Assembly: GCA_016801845.1 (NCBI GenBank)
Contig: CM028917.1
Location: 5,401,501-5,465,500, forward strand
Source: Polydactylus sextarius
Lineage: Eukaryota > Chordata > Actinopteri > Polynemidae
DNA length: 64,000 nucleotides
Reading direction: 5' to 3'
A program made the position numbers and the translations under genes. Shown piece by piece: positions 12,386 through 25,567 of this stretch. Below the pieces are notes generated by a model, which saw nothing but the letters and a program-made list of their open reading frames with translations, was not told the origin of the DNA and did not search any database. The first letter of the stretch is position 1. Each line of letters opens with the position of its first letter.

Positions 12386-12525
12386 TCACTAATCACAATC
12401 TATAAAACCATGTTAAATGTCATAAAGCTGTTATAGACTGTACAGTCTGACATGTACACTGTGCATGATTATCAATTAAAGGCAACAGGATACTCATATT
12501 ATATGATATGTTTTATGTGCCCCAG

Positions 12526-12831
12526 AACAAATCAGGTTGGTTGGATCTACTCGTTGCTCTGGAAGAGTTGAAATCTATCACAACAACTCCTGGGGAACTG
12601 TCTGTGATGACAACTGGGACTTAAATGATGCTGCAGTAGTTTGCAGACAGTTGGACTGTGGTACAGCACTGGATGCTCCTCACTCTGCCTACTTTGGTCA
12701 AGGAAATGGCTCCATCTGGCTTGATCATGTGGCCTGTTCAGGAAATGAAACATCTCTACACGAGTGTCAACACAGTGGTTTTGGGACAAATTATTGTGGT
12801 CATTATAAGGATGCTGGTGTCATCTGCTCAG
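12526..12831 (+). CDS. SRCR domain exon B1 (type B)
   Basis: Reference copy for type B: 306 bp, phase 1-1, 102 codons. It reads QIRLVGSTRCSGRVEIYHNN, TVCDDNWDLNDAAVVCRQLD, SAYFGQGNGSIWLDHVACSG, LHECQHSGFGTNYCGHYKD, AGVICS. Eight Cys in group B spacing. Sequons NNS, NGS and NET. The stretch GRVEI-x5-W matches the GRVEV-x5-W bacteria-binding motif described for DMBT1/SALSA SRCR domains, with Ile for Val. Later B exons differ mostly at N/S of GQG(N/S)GS and at N/S of GT(N/S)YC. Confidence 0.93.
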
Positions 12832-13693
12832 GTGAGATAATTCAGTTAAATTCAAATAAATCAAAGCCATTAAAACCATAGATTCAGTCTGTGATAATCA
12901 GAGGTGTCAAGTAACCAAGTACAAATACTTCTTTACCTTACTTAAGTAGACATTTTGGTTATCTATACTTTACTGGAGTAATTATTTTTCAGCCCACTTT
13001 TTACTTCTACTGCTTACATTTTCACACAATTATCTGTACTTTCTACTCCTTACGTTTTAAAAAATAGCCTTGTTACTCCTATTTCATTCCAGCTTTGTCA
13101 TCAAAAAAAAAAAAAAAAGGACACCTATTCAGATAAAAAGCACCATCCAGTTTTGTTATCTTACATCCGTTTCCCTCACAGATTCCTGCAGCTAAACTTG
13201 GATGTACATTTACATTCCAATAACAGTTATTGATAACATGCCTCTGAAGTTTGACTTTTTACACCACTATAATACAACCATAAAGCTGCAAATAATAGTT
13301 GGATTTTGTTATCTGGGATGACTTGTTTAAAGCTAAACTTTTTTTAGTAAAGTGTTGTTAAAATTTTGTTAAAAATGAAATATAAAAAGACAAATAAGAG
13401 CCTCCTATTTGGGCTATTTGTAAGTTTCCTCTGCTGCCAAATGCAGTTTTGTTACAGACAGCACCTTTGAATACAACTTCTACATTTGATTAAATCTCAT
13501 ATGCCTCAGGTTTCCAAATGAGATTGGTTGGATCTAGATCTACTTGTTCACTTTCACTAATCACAATCTATAAAACCATGTTAAATGTCATAAAGCTGTT
13601 ATAGACTGTACAGTCTGACATGTACACTGTGCATGATTATCAATTAAAGGCAACAGGATACTCATATTATATGATATGTTTTATGTGCCCCAG

Positions 13694-13999
13694 AACAAAT
13701 CAGGTTGGTTGGATCTACTCGTTGCTCTGGAAGAGTTGAAATCTATCACAACAACTCCTGGGGAACTGTCTGTGATGACAACTGGGACTTAAATGATGCT
13801 GCAGTAGTTTGCAGACAGTTGGACTGTGGTACAGCACTGGATGCTCCTCACTCTGCCTACTTTGGTCAAGGAAGTGGCTCCATCTGGCTTGATCATGTGG
13901 CCTGTTCAGGAAATGAAACATCTCTACACGAGTGTCAACACAGTGGTTTTGGGACAAATTATTGTGGTCATTATAAGGATGCTGGTGTCATCTGCTCAG
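13694..13999 (+). CDS. SRCR domain exon B2
   Basis: Intact type B exon, phase 1-1. Variant GQGSGS (one sequon lost) with GTNYC. Unit length from the previous exon is 1168 bp. Confidence 0.92.
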
Positions 14000-14868
14000 G
14001 TGAGATAATTCAGTTAAATTCAAATAAATCAAAGCCATTAAAACCATAGATTCAGTCTGTGATAATCAGAGGTGTCAAGTAACCAAGTACAAATACTTCT
14101 TTACCTTACTTAAGTAGACATTTTGGTTATCTATACTTTACTGGAGTAATTATTTTTCAGCCCACTTTTTACTTCTACTGCTTACATTTTTGCACAATTA
14201 TCTGTACTTTCTACTCCTTATGTTTTAAAAAATAGCCTTGTTACTCCTATTTCATTCCAGCTTGTCATCGTTCAAAAAAAAAAAAAAAAAAAGGACACCT
14301 ATTCAGATAAATAGCACCATCCAGTTTTGTTATCTTACATCCGTTTCCCTCACATCTTCCTGCAGCTAAACTTGGATGTACATTTACATACCAATAACAG
14401 TTATTGATAACATGCCTCTGAAGTTTGACTTTTTACACCACTATAATACAACCATAAAGCTGCAAATAATAGTTGGATTTTGTTATCTGGGATGACTTGT
14501 TTAAAGCTAAACTTTTTTTAGTAAAGTGTTGTTAAAATTTTGTTAAAAATGAAATATAAAAAAGACAAATAAGAGCCTCCTATTTGGGCTATTTGTAAGT
14601 TTTCTCTGCTGCCAATTGCAGTTTTGTTACAGACAGCACCTTTGAATACAACTTCTACATTTGATTAAATCTCATATGCCTCAGGTTTCCAAATGAGATT
14701 GGTTGGATCTAGATCTACTTGTTCACTTTCACTAATCACAATCTATAAAACCATGTTAAATGTCATAAAGCTGTTATAGACTGTACAGTCTGACATGTAC
14801 ACTGTGCATGATTATCAATTAAAGGCAACAGGATACTCATATTATATGATATGTTTTATGTGCCCCAG

Positions 14869-15174
14869 AACAAATCAGGTTGGTTGGATCTACTCGTTGC
14901 TCTGGAAGAGTTGAAATCTATCACAACAACTCCTGGGGAACTGTCTGTGATGACAACTGGGACTTAAATGATGCTGCAGTAGTTTGCAGACAGTTGGACT
15001 GTGGTACAGCACTGGATGCTCCTCACTCTGCCTACTTTGGTCAAGGAAATGGCTCCATCTGGCTTGATCATGTGGCCTGTTCAGGAAATGAAACATCTCT
15101 ACACGAGTGTCAACACAGTGGTTTTGGGACAAGTTATTGTGGTCATTATAAGGATGCTGGTGTCATCTGCTCAG
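14869..15174 (+). CDS. SRCR domain exon B3
   Basis: Intact type B exon, phase 1-1. Variant GQGNGS with GTSYC. Confidence 0.92.
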
Positions 15175-16039
15175 GTGAGATAATTCAGTTAAATTCAAAT
15201 AAATCAAAGCCCTTAAAACCATAGATTCAGTCTGTGATAATCAGAGGTGTCAAGTAACCAAGTACAAATACTTCTTTACCTTACTTAAGTAGACATTTTG
15301 GTTATCTATACTTTACTGGAGTAATTATTTTCAGCCCACTTTTTACTTCTACTGCTTACATTTTTGCACAATTATCTGTACTTTCTACTCCTTATGTTTT
15401 AAAAAATAGCCTTGTTACTCCTATTTCATTCCAGCTTGTCATCGTTCAAAAAAAAAAAAAAAGGACACCTATTCAGATAAATAGCACCATCCAGTTTTGT
15501 TATCTTACATCCGTTTCCCTCACATCTTCCTGCAGCTAAACTTGGATGTACATTTACATACCAATAACAGTTATTGATAACATGCCTCTGAAGTTTGACT
15601 TTTTACACCACTATAATACAACCATAAAGCTGCAAATAATAGTTGGATTTTGCTATCTGGGATGACTCGTTTAAAGCTAAACTTTTTTTTAGTAAAGTGT
15701 TGTTAAAATTTTGTTAAAAATGAAATATATAAAAGACAAATAAGAGCCTCCTATTTGGGCTATTTGTAAGTTTCCTCTGCTGCCAATTGCAGTTTTGTTA
15801 CAGACAGCACCTTTGAATACAACTTCTACATTTGATTAAATCTCATATGCCTCAGGTTTCCAAATGAGATTGGTTGGATCTAGATCTACTTGTTCACTTT
15901 CACTAATCACAATCTATAAAACCATGTTAAATGTCATAAAGCTGTTATAGACTGTACAATCTGACATGTACACTGTGCATGATTATCAATTAAAGGCAAC
16001 AGGATACTCATATTATATGATATGTTTTATGTGCCCCAG

Positions 16040-16345
16040 AACAAATCAGGTTGGTTGGATCTACTCGTTGCTCTGGAAGAGTTGAAATCTATCACAACAA
16101 CTCCTGGGGAACTGTCTGTGATGACAACTGGGACTTAAATGATGCTGCAGTAGTTTGCAGACAGTTGGACTGTGGTACAGCACTGGATGCTCCTCACTCT
16201 GCCTACTTTGGTCAAGGAAATGGCTCCATCTGGCTTGATCATGTGGCCTGTTCAGGAAATGAAACATCTCTACACGAGTGTCAACACAGTGGTTTTGGGA
16301 CAAGTTATTGTGGTCATTATAAGGATGCTGGTGTCATCTGCTCAG
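16040..16345 (+). CDS. SRCR domain exon B4
   Basis: Intact type B exon, phase 1-1. Variant GQGNGS with GTSYC; protein identical to B3. Confidence 0.92.
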
Positions 16346-17211
16346 GTGAGATAATTCAGTTAAATTCAAATAAATCAAAGCCATTAAAACCATAGATTCA
16401 GTCTGTGATAATCAGAGGTGTCAAGTAACCAAGTACAAATACTTCTTTACCTTACTTAAGTAGACATTTTGGTTATCTATACTTTACTGGAGTAATTATT
16501 TTTCAGCCCACTTTTTACTTCTACTGCTTACATTTTTGCACAATTATCTGTACTTTCTACTCCTTATGTTTTAAAAAATAACCTTGTTACTCCTATTTCA
16601 TTCCAGCTTGTCATCGTTCAAAAAAAAAAAAAAAGGACACCTATTCAGATAAATAGCACCATCCAGTTGTGTTATCTTACATCCGTTTCCCTCACATCTT
16701 CCTGCAGCTAAACTTGGATGTACATTTACATACCAATAACAGTTATTGATAACATGCCTCTGAAGTTTGACTTTTTACACCACTATAATACAACCATAAA
16801 GCTGCAAATAATAGTTGGATTTTGCTATCTGGGATGACTCGTTTAAAGCTAAACTTTTTTTTAGTAAAGTGTTGTTAAAATTTTGCTAAAAATGAAATAT
16901 AAAAAAGACAAATAAGAGCCTCCTATTTGGGCTATTTGTAAGTTTCCTCTGCTGCCAATTGCAGTTTTGTTACAGACAGCACCTTTGAATACAACTTCTA
17001 CATTTGATTAAATCTCATATGCCTCAGGTTTCCAAGTCAGACTGGTTGGATCTAGATCTACTCGTTCACTTTCACTAATCACAATCTATAAAACCATGTT
17101 AAATGTCATAAAGCTGTTATAGACTGTACAGTCTGACATGTACACTGTGCATGATTATCACTTAAAGGCAACAGGATACTCATATTATATGATATGTTTT
17201 ATGTGACCCAG

Positions 17212-17517
17212 AACAAATCAGATTGGTTGGATCTACTTGTTGCTCTGGAAGAGTTGAAATCTATCACAACAACTCCTGGGGAACTGTCTGTGATGACAAC
17301 TGGGACTTAAATGATGCTGCAGTAGTTTGCAGACAGTTGGACTGTGGTACAGCACTGGATGCTCCTCACTCTGCCTACTTTGGTCAAGGAAATGGCTCCA
17401 TCTGGCTTGATCATGTGGCCTGTTCAGGAAATGAAACATCTCTACACGAGTGTCAACACAGTGGTTTTGGGACAAGTTATTGTGGTCATTATAAGGATGC
17501 TGGTGTCATCTGCTCAG
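17212..17517 (+). CDS. SRCR domain exon B5
   Basis: Intact type B exon, phase 1-1. GSTCCSG replaces GSTRCSG, so this copy has a ninth, probably unpaired, Cys next to the first conserved one. The acceptor region reads GACCCAG instead of GCCCCAG. Confidence 0.92.
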
Positions 17518-18384
17518 GTGAGATAATTCAGTTAAATTCAAATAAATCAAAGCCATTAAAACCATAGATTCAGTCTGTGATAATCAGAGGTGTCAAGTAA
17601 CCAAGTACAAATACTTCTTTACCTTACTTAAGTAGACATTTTGGTTATCTATACTTTACTGGAGTAATTATTTTTCAGCCCACTTTTTACTTCTACTGCT
17701 TACATTTTTGCACAATTATCTGTACTTTCTACTCCTTACGTTTTAAAAAATAGCCTTGTTACTCCTATTTCATTCCAGCTTGTCATCGTTCAAAAAAAAA
17801 AAAAAAAGGACACCTATTCAGATAAATAGCACCATCCAGTTTTGTTATCTTACATCCGTTTCCCTCACAGATTCCTGCAGCTAAACTTGGATGTACATTT
17901 ACATACCAATAACAGTTATTGATAACATGCCTCTGAAGTTTGACTTTTTACACCGCTATAATACAACCATAAAGCTGCAAATAATAGTTGGATTTTGTTA
18001 TCTGGGATGACTTGTTTAAAGCTAAACTTTTTTTAGTAAAGTGTTGTTAAAATTTTGTTAAAAATGAAATATAAAAAAGACAAATAAGAGCCTCCTATTT
18101 GGGCTATTTGTAAGTTTCCTCTGCTGCCAAATGCAGTTTTGTTACAGACAGCACCTTTGAATACAACTTCTACATTTGATTAAATCTCATATGCCTCAGG
18201 TTTCCAAAGTGAGACTGGTTGGATCTAGATCTACTCGTTCACTTTCACTAATCACAATCTATAAAACCATGTTAAATGTCATAAAGCTGTTATAGACTGT
18301 ACAGTCTGACATGTACACTGTGCATGATTATCAATTAAAGGCAACAGGATACTCATATTATATGATATGTTTTATGTGCCCCAG

Positions 18385-18690
18385 AACAAATCAGATTGGT
18401 TGGATCTACTCGTTGCTCTGGAAGAGTTGAAATCTATCACAACAACTCCTGGGGAACTGTCTGTGATGACAACTGGGACTTAAATGATGCTGCAGTAGTT
18501 TGCAGACAGTTGGACTGTGGTACAGCACTGGATGCTCCTCACTCTGCCTACTTTGGTCAAGGAAGTGGCTCCATCTGGCTTGATCATGTGGCCTGTTCAG
18601 GAAATGAAACATCTCTACACGAGTGTCAACACAGTGGTTTTGGGACAAATTATTGTGGTCATTATAAGGATGCTGGTGTCATCTGCTCAG
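18385..18690 (+). CDS. SRCR domain exon B6
   Basis: Intact type B exon, phase 1-1. Variant GQGSGS with GTNYC, as B2. Confidence 0.92.
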
Positions 18691-19560
18691 GTGAGATAAT
18701 TCAGTTAAATTCAAATAAATCAAAGCCATTAAAACCATAGATTCAGTCTGTGATAATCAGAGGTGTCAAGTAACCAAGTACAAATACTTCTTTACCTTAC
18801 TTAAGTAGACATTTTGGTTATCTATACTTTACTGGAGTAATTATTTTTCAGCCCACTTTTTACTTCTACTGCTTACATTTTTGCACAATTATCTGTACTT
18901 TCTACTCCTTATGTTTTAAAAAATAGCCTTGTTACTCCTATTTCATTCCAGCTTGTCATCGTTCAAAAAAAAAAAAAAAAGGACACCTATTCAGATAAAT
19001 AGCACCATCCAGTTTTGTTATCTTACATCCGTTTCCCTCACATCTTCCTGCAGCTAAACTTGGATGTACATTTACATACCAATAACAGTTATTGATAACA
19101 TGCCTCTGAAGTTTGACTTTTTACACCACTATAATACAACCATAAAGCTGCAAATAATAGTTGGATTTTGCTATCTGGGATGACTCGTTTAAAGCTAAAC
19201 TTTTTTTTTAGTAAAGTGTTGTTAAAATTTTGTTAAAAATGAAATATATAAAAAAGACAAATAAGAGCCTCCTATTTGGGCTATTTGTAAGTTTCCTCTG
19301 CTGCCAATTGCAGTTTTGTTACAGACAGCACCTTTGAATACAACTTCTACATTTGATTAAATCTCATATGCCTCAGGTTTCCAAATGAGATTGGTTGGAT
19401 CTAGATCTACTTGTTCACTTTCACTAATCACAATCTATAAAACCATGTTAAATGTCATAAAGCTGTTATAGACTGTACAATCTGACATGTACACTGTGCA
19501 TGATTATCAATTAAAGGCAACAGGATACTCATATTATATGATATGTTTTATGTGCCCCAG

Positions 19561-19866
19561 AACAAATCAGGTTGGTTGGATCTACTCGTTGCTCTGGAAG
19601 AGTTGAAATCTATCACAACAACTCCTGGGGAACTGTCTGTGATGACAACTGGGACTTAAATGATGCTGCAGTAGTTTGCAGACAGTTGGACTGTGGTACA
19701 GCACTGGATGCTCCTCACTCTGCCTACTTTGGTCAAGGAAATGGCTCCATCTGGCTTGATCATGTGGCCTGTTCAGGAAATGAAACATCTCTACACGAGT
19801 GTCAACACAGTGGTTTTGGGACAAGTTATTGTGGTCATTATAAGGATGCTGGTGTCATCTGCTCAG
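19561..19866 (+). CDS. SRCR domain exon B7
   Basis: Intact type B exon, phase 1-1. Variant GQGNGS with GTSYC. Confidence 0.92.
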
Positions 19867-20733
19867 GTGAGATAATTCAGTTAAATTCAAATAAATCAAA
19901 GCCATTAAAACCATAGATTCAGTCTGTGATAATCAGAGGTGTCAAGTAACCAAGTACAAATACTTCTTTACCTTACTTAAGTAGACATTTTGGTTATCTA
20001 TACTTTACTGGAGTAATTATTTTTCAGCCCACTTTTTACTTCTACTGCTTACATTTTTGCACAATTATCTGTACTTTCTACTCCTTATGTTTTAAAAAAT
20101 AGCCTTGTTACTCCTATTTCATTCCAGCTTGTCATCGTTCAAAAAAAAAAAAAAAAGGACACCTATTCAGATAAATAGCACCATCCAGTTTTGTTATCTT
20201 ACATCCGTTTCCCTCACATCTTCCTGCAGCTAAACTTGGATGTACATTTACATACCAATAACAGTTATTGATAACATGCCTCTGAAGTTTGACTTTTTAC
20301 ACCACTATAATACAACCATAAAGCTGCAAATAATAGTTGGATTTTGCTATCTGGGATGACTCGTTTAAAGCTAAACTTTTTTTTAGTAAAGTGTTGTTAA
20401 AATTTTGTTAAAAATGAAATATAAAAAAGACAAATAAGAGCCTCCTATTTGGGCTATTTGTAAGTTTTCTCTGCTGCCAATTGCAGTTTTGTTACAGACA
20501 GCACCTTTGAATACAACTTCTACATTTGATTAAATCTCATATGCCTCAGGTTTCCAAATGAGATTGGTTGGATCTAGATCTACTTGTTCACTTTCACTAA
20601 TCACAATCTATAAAACCATGTTAAATGTCATAAAGCTGTTATAGACTGTACAGTCTGACATGTACACTGTGCATGATTATCACTTAAAGGCAACAGGATA
20701 CTCATATTATATGATATGTTTTATGTGCCCCAG

Positions 20734-21040
20734 AACAAATCAGGTTGGTTGGATCTACTCGTTGCTCTGGAAGAGTTGAAATCTATCACAACAACTCCTG
20801 GGGAACTGTCTGTGATGACAACTGGGACTTAAATGATGCTGCAGTAGTTTGCAGACAGTTGGACTGTGGTACAGCACTGGATGCTCCTCACTCTGCCTAC
20901 TTTGGTCAAGGAAATGGCTCCATCTGGCTTGATCATGTGGCCTGTTCAGGAAATGAAACATCTCTACACGAGTGTCAACACAGTGGTTTTGGGACAAAGT
21001 TATTGTGGTCATTATAAGGATGCTGGTGTCATCTGCTCAG
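20734..21040 (+). pseudogene. SRCR domain exon B8, frameshifted
   Basis: 307 bp instead of 306: an extra A at about 20998 (GGGACAAAGTTATTG against GGGACAAGTTATTG) shifts the frame after GFGT, giving KLLWSL and a stop. Splice sites are intact. It either is skipped, truncates the protein, or reflects a homopolymer error in the assembly. Confidence 0.85.
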
Positions 21041-21913
21041 GTGAGATAATTCAGTTAAATTCAAATAAATCAAAGCCATTAAAACCATAGATTCAGTCTG
21101 TGATAATCAGAGGTGTCAAGTAACCAAGTACAAATACTTCTTTACCTTACTTAAGTAGACATTTTGGTTATCTATACTTTACTGGAGTAATTATTTTTCA
21201 GCCCACTTTTTACTTCTACTGCTTACATTTTTGCACAATTATCTGTACTTTCTACTCCTTATGTTTTAAAAAATAGCCTTGTTACTCCTATTTCATTCCA
21301 GCTTGTCATCGTTCAAAAAAAAAAAAAAAAAAAAAGGACACCTATTCAGATAAATAGCACCATCCAGTTTTGTTATCTTACATCCGTTTCCCTCACATCT
21401 TCCTGCAGCTAAACTTGGATGTACATTTACATACCAATAACAGTTATTGATAACATGCCTCTGAAGTTTGACTTTTTACACCACTATAATACAACCATAA
21501 AGCTGCAAATAATAGTTGGATTTTGCTATCTGGGATGACTCTCGTTTAAAGCTAAACTTTTTTTAGTAAAGTGTTGTTAAAATTTTGTTAAAAATGAAAT
21601 ATAAAAAAGACAAATAAGAGCCTCCTATTTGGGCTATTTGTAAGTTTCCTCTGCTGCCAATTGCAGTTTTGTTACAGACAGCACCTTTGAATACAACTTC
21701 TACATTTGATTAAATCTCATATGCCTCAGGTTTCCAAATGAGATTGGTTGGATCTAGATCTACTCATTCACTTTCACTAATCACAATCTATAAAACCATG
21801 TTAAATGTCATAAAGCTGTTATAGACTGTACAATCTGACATGTACACTGTGCATGATTATCACTTAAAGGCAACAGGATACTCATATTATATGATATGTT
21901 TTATGTGCCCCAG

Positions 21914-22219
21914 AACAAATCAGGTTGGTTGGATCTACTCGTTGCTCTGGAAGAGTTGAAATCTATCACAACAACTCCTGGGGAACTGTCTGTGATGACA
22001 ACTGGGACTTAAATGATGCTGCAGTAGTTTGCAGACAGTTGGACTGTGGTACAGCACTGGATGCTCCTCACTCTGCCTACTTTGGTCAAGGAAATGGCTC
22101 CATCTGGCTTGATCATGTGGCCTGTTCAGGAAATGAAACATCTCTACACGAGTGTCAACACAGTGGTTTTGGGACAAGTTATTGTGGTCATTATAAGGAT
22201 GCTGGTGTCATCTGCTCAG
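21914..22219 (+). CDS. SRCR domain exon B9
   Basis: Intact type B exon, phase 1-1. Variant GQGNGS with GTSYC. Confidence 0.92.
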
Positions 22220-23088
22220 GTGAGATAATTCAGTTAAATTCAAATAAATCAAAGCCATTAAAACCATAGATTCAGTCTGTGATAATCAGAGGTGTCAAGT
22301 AACCAAGTACAAATACTTCTTTACCTTACTTAAGTAGACATTTTGGTTATCTATACTTTACTGGAGTAATTATTTTTCAGCCCACTTTTTACTTCTACTG
22401 CTTACATTTTTGCACAATTATCTGTACTTTCTACTCCTTATGTTTTAAAAAATAGCCTTGTTACTCCTATTTCATTCCAGCTTGTCATCGCTCAAAAAAA
22501 AAAAAAAAAAAAAGGACACCTATTCAGATAAATAGCACCATCCAGTTTTGTTATCTTACATCCGTTTCCCTCACATCTTCCTGCAGCTAAACTTGGATGT
22601 ACATTTACATACCAATAACAGTTATTGATAACATGCCTCTGAAGTTTGACTTTTTACACCACTATAATACAACCATAAAGCTGCAAATAATAGTTGGATT
22701 TTGCTATCTGGGATGACTCGTTTAAAGCTAAACTTTTTTTAGTAAAGTGTTGTTAAAATTTTGTTAAAAATGAAATATAAAAAGACAAATAAGAGCCTCC
22801 TATTTGGGCTATTTGTAAGTTTCCTCTGCTGCCAATTGCAGTTTTGTTACAGACAGCACCTTTGAATACAACTTCTACATTTGATTAAATCTCATATGCC
22901 TCAGGTTTCCAAATGAGATTGGTTGGATCTAGATCTACTTGTTCACTTTCACTAATCACAATCTATAAAACCATGTTAAATGTCATAAAGCTGTTATAGA
23001 CTGTACAGTCTGACATGTACACTGTGCATGATTATCACTTAAAGGCAACAGGATACTCATATTATATGATATGTTTTATGTGCCCCAG

Positions 23089-23394
23089 AACAAATCAGGT
23101 TGGTTGGATCTACTCGTTGCTCTGGAAGAGTTGAAATCTATCACAACAACTCCTGGGGAACTGTCTGTGATGACAACTGGGACTTAAATGATGCTGCAGT
23201 AGTTTGCAGACAGTTGGACTGTGGTACAGCACTGGATGCTCCTCACTCTGCCTACTTTGGTCAAGGAAATGGCTCCATCTGGCTTGATCATGTGGCCTGT
23301 TCAGGAAATGAAACATCTCTACACGAGTGTCAACACAGTGGTTTTGGGACAAATTATTGTGGTCATTATAAGGATGCTGGTGTCATCTGCTCAG
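23089..23394 (+). CDS. SRCR domain exon B10
   Basis: Intact type B exon, phase 1-1. Variant GQGNGS with GTNYC; protein identical to B1. Confidence 0.92.
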
Positions 23395-24261
23395 GTGAGA
23401 TAATTCAGTTAAATTCAAATAAATCAAAGCCATTAAAACCATAGATTCAGTCTGTGATAATCAGAGGTGTCAAGTAACCAAGTACAAATACTTCTTTACC
23501 TTACTTAAGTAGACATTTTGGTTATCTATACTTTACTGGAGTAATTATTTTTCAGCCCACTTTTTACTTCTACTGCTTACATTTTTGCACAATTATCTGT
23601 ACTTTCTACTCCTTATGTTTTAAAAAATAGCCTTGTTACTCCTATTTCATTCCAGCTTGTCATCGTTCAAAAAAAAAAAAAAAAAGGACACCTATTCAGA
23701 TAAATAGCACCATCCAGTTTTGTTATCTTACATCCGTTTCCCTCACATCTTCCTGCAGCTAAACTTGGATGTACATTTACATACCAATAACAGTTATTGA
23801 TAACATGCCTCTGAAGTTTGACTTTTTACACCACTATAATACAACCATAAAGCTGCAAATAATAGTTGGATTTTGCTATCTGGGATGACTCGTTTAAAGC
23901 TAAACTTTTTTTAGTAAAGTGTTGTTAAAATTTTGTTAAAAATGAAATATAAAAAAGACAAATAAGAGCCTCCTATTTGGGCTATTTGTAAGTTTCCTCT
24001 GCTGCCAATTGCAGTTTTGTTACAGACAGCACCTTTGAATACAACTTCTACATTTGATTAAATCTCATATGCCTCAGGTTTCCAAATGAGATTGGTTGGA
24101 TCTAGATCTACTTGTTCACTTTCACTAATCACAATCTATAAAACCATGTTAAATGTCATAAAGCTGTTATAGACTGTACAATCTGACATGTACACTGTGC
24201 ATGATTATCACTTAAAGGCAACAGGATACTCATATTATATGATATGTTTTATGTGCCCCAG

Positions 24262-24567
24262 AACAAATCAGGTTGGTTGGATCTACTCGTTGCTCTGGAA
24301 GAGTTGAAATCTATCACAACAACTCCTGGGGAACTGTCTGTGATGACAACTGGGACTTAAATGATGCTGCAGTAGTTTGCAGACAGTTGGACTGTGGTAC
24401 AGCACTGGATGCTCCTCACTCTGCCTACTTTGGTCAAGGAAATGGCTCCATCTGGCTTGATCATGTGGCCTGTTCAGGAAATGAAACATCTCTACACGAG
24501 TGTCAACACAGTGGTTTTGGGACAAGTTATTGTGGTCATTATAAGGATGCTGGTGTCATCTGCTCAG
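24262..24567 (+). CDS. SRCR domain exon B11
   Basis: Intact type B exon, phase 1-1, GQGNGS with GTSYC. The intron that follows lacks about 240 bp: sequence 35 bases after the donor jumps straight into the poly(A) run at 24603, so the next unit is only 933 bp away. Confidence 0.92.
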
Positions 24568-25194
24568 GTGAGATAATTCAGTTAAATTCAAATAAATCAA
24601 AGAAAAAAAAAAAAAAAGGACACCTATTCAGATAAAAAGCACCATCCAGTTGTGTTATCTTACATCCGTTTCCCTCACATCTTCCTGCAGCTAAACTTGG
24701 ATGTACATTTACATACCAATAACAGTTATTGATAACATGCCTCTGAAGTTTGACTTTTTACACCGCTATAATACAACCATAAAGCTGCAAATAATAGTTG
24801 GATTTTGTTATCTGGGATGACTCGTTTAAAGCTAAACTTTTTTTTAGTAAAGTGTTGTTAAAATTTTGTTAAAAATGAAATATAAAAAAGACAAATAAGA
24901 GCCTCCTATTTGGGCTATTTGTAAGTTTCCTCTGCTGCCAATTGCAGTTTTGTTACAGACAGCACCTTTGAATACAACTTCTACATTTGATTAAATCTCA
25001 TATGCCTCAGGTTTCCAAGTCAGACTGGTTGGATCTAGATCTACTCGTTCACTTTCACTAATCACAATCTATAAAACCATGTTAAATGTCATAAAGCTGT
25101 TATAGACTGTACAGTCTGACATGTACACTGTGCATGATTATCACTTAAAGGCAACAGGATACTCATATTATATGATATGTTTTATGTGCCCCAG

Positions 25195-25500
25195 AACAAA
25201 TCAGATTGGTTGGATCTACTCGTTGCTCTGGAAGAGTTGAAATCTATCACAACAACTCCTGGGGAACTGTCTGTGATGACAACTGGGACTTAAATGATGC
25301 TGCAGTAGTTTGCAGACAGTTGGACTGTGGTACAGCACTGGATGCTCCTCACTCTGCCTACTTTGGTCAAGGAAATGGCTCCATCTGGCTTGATCATGTG
25401 GCCTGTTCAGGAAATGAAACATCTCTACACGAGTGTCAACACAGTGGTTTTGGGACAAATTATTGTGGTCATTATAAGGATGCTGGTGTCATCTGCTCAG
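25195..25500 (+). CDS. SRCR domain exon B12, last of the first block
   Basis: Intact type B exon, phase 1-1, GQGNGS with GTNYC. It is followed by a complete hAT-like element instead of the truncated one found after most B exons. Confidence 0.92.
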
Positions 25501-25567
25501 GTGAGATAATTCAGTTAAATTCAAATAAATCAAAGCCATTAAAACCATAGATTCAGTCTGTGATAAT

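Larger units (their letters stand above)
10530..12525 (+). other. Long intron of the type A unit
   Basis: In order: the left part of an hAT-like element (about 10590-10995, with diverged end AGAAGAGTCAAG and a poly(A) run at 10801-10815); a Tc1/mariner end (from 11002); a segment shared with the Ig units (about 11770-11925, GGAAGCCTTAAATAGTCATG); a poly(A) junction at 11926-11948; a second copy of the middle of the hAT-like element (about 11949-12130); and a dead SRCR exon start at 12342. The same intron follows exons A2 and A3, and its first part follows A4. No coding sequence is supported. Confidence 0.75.
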
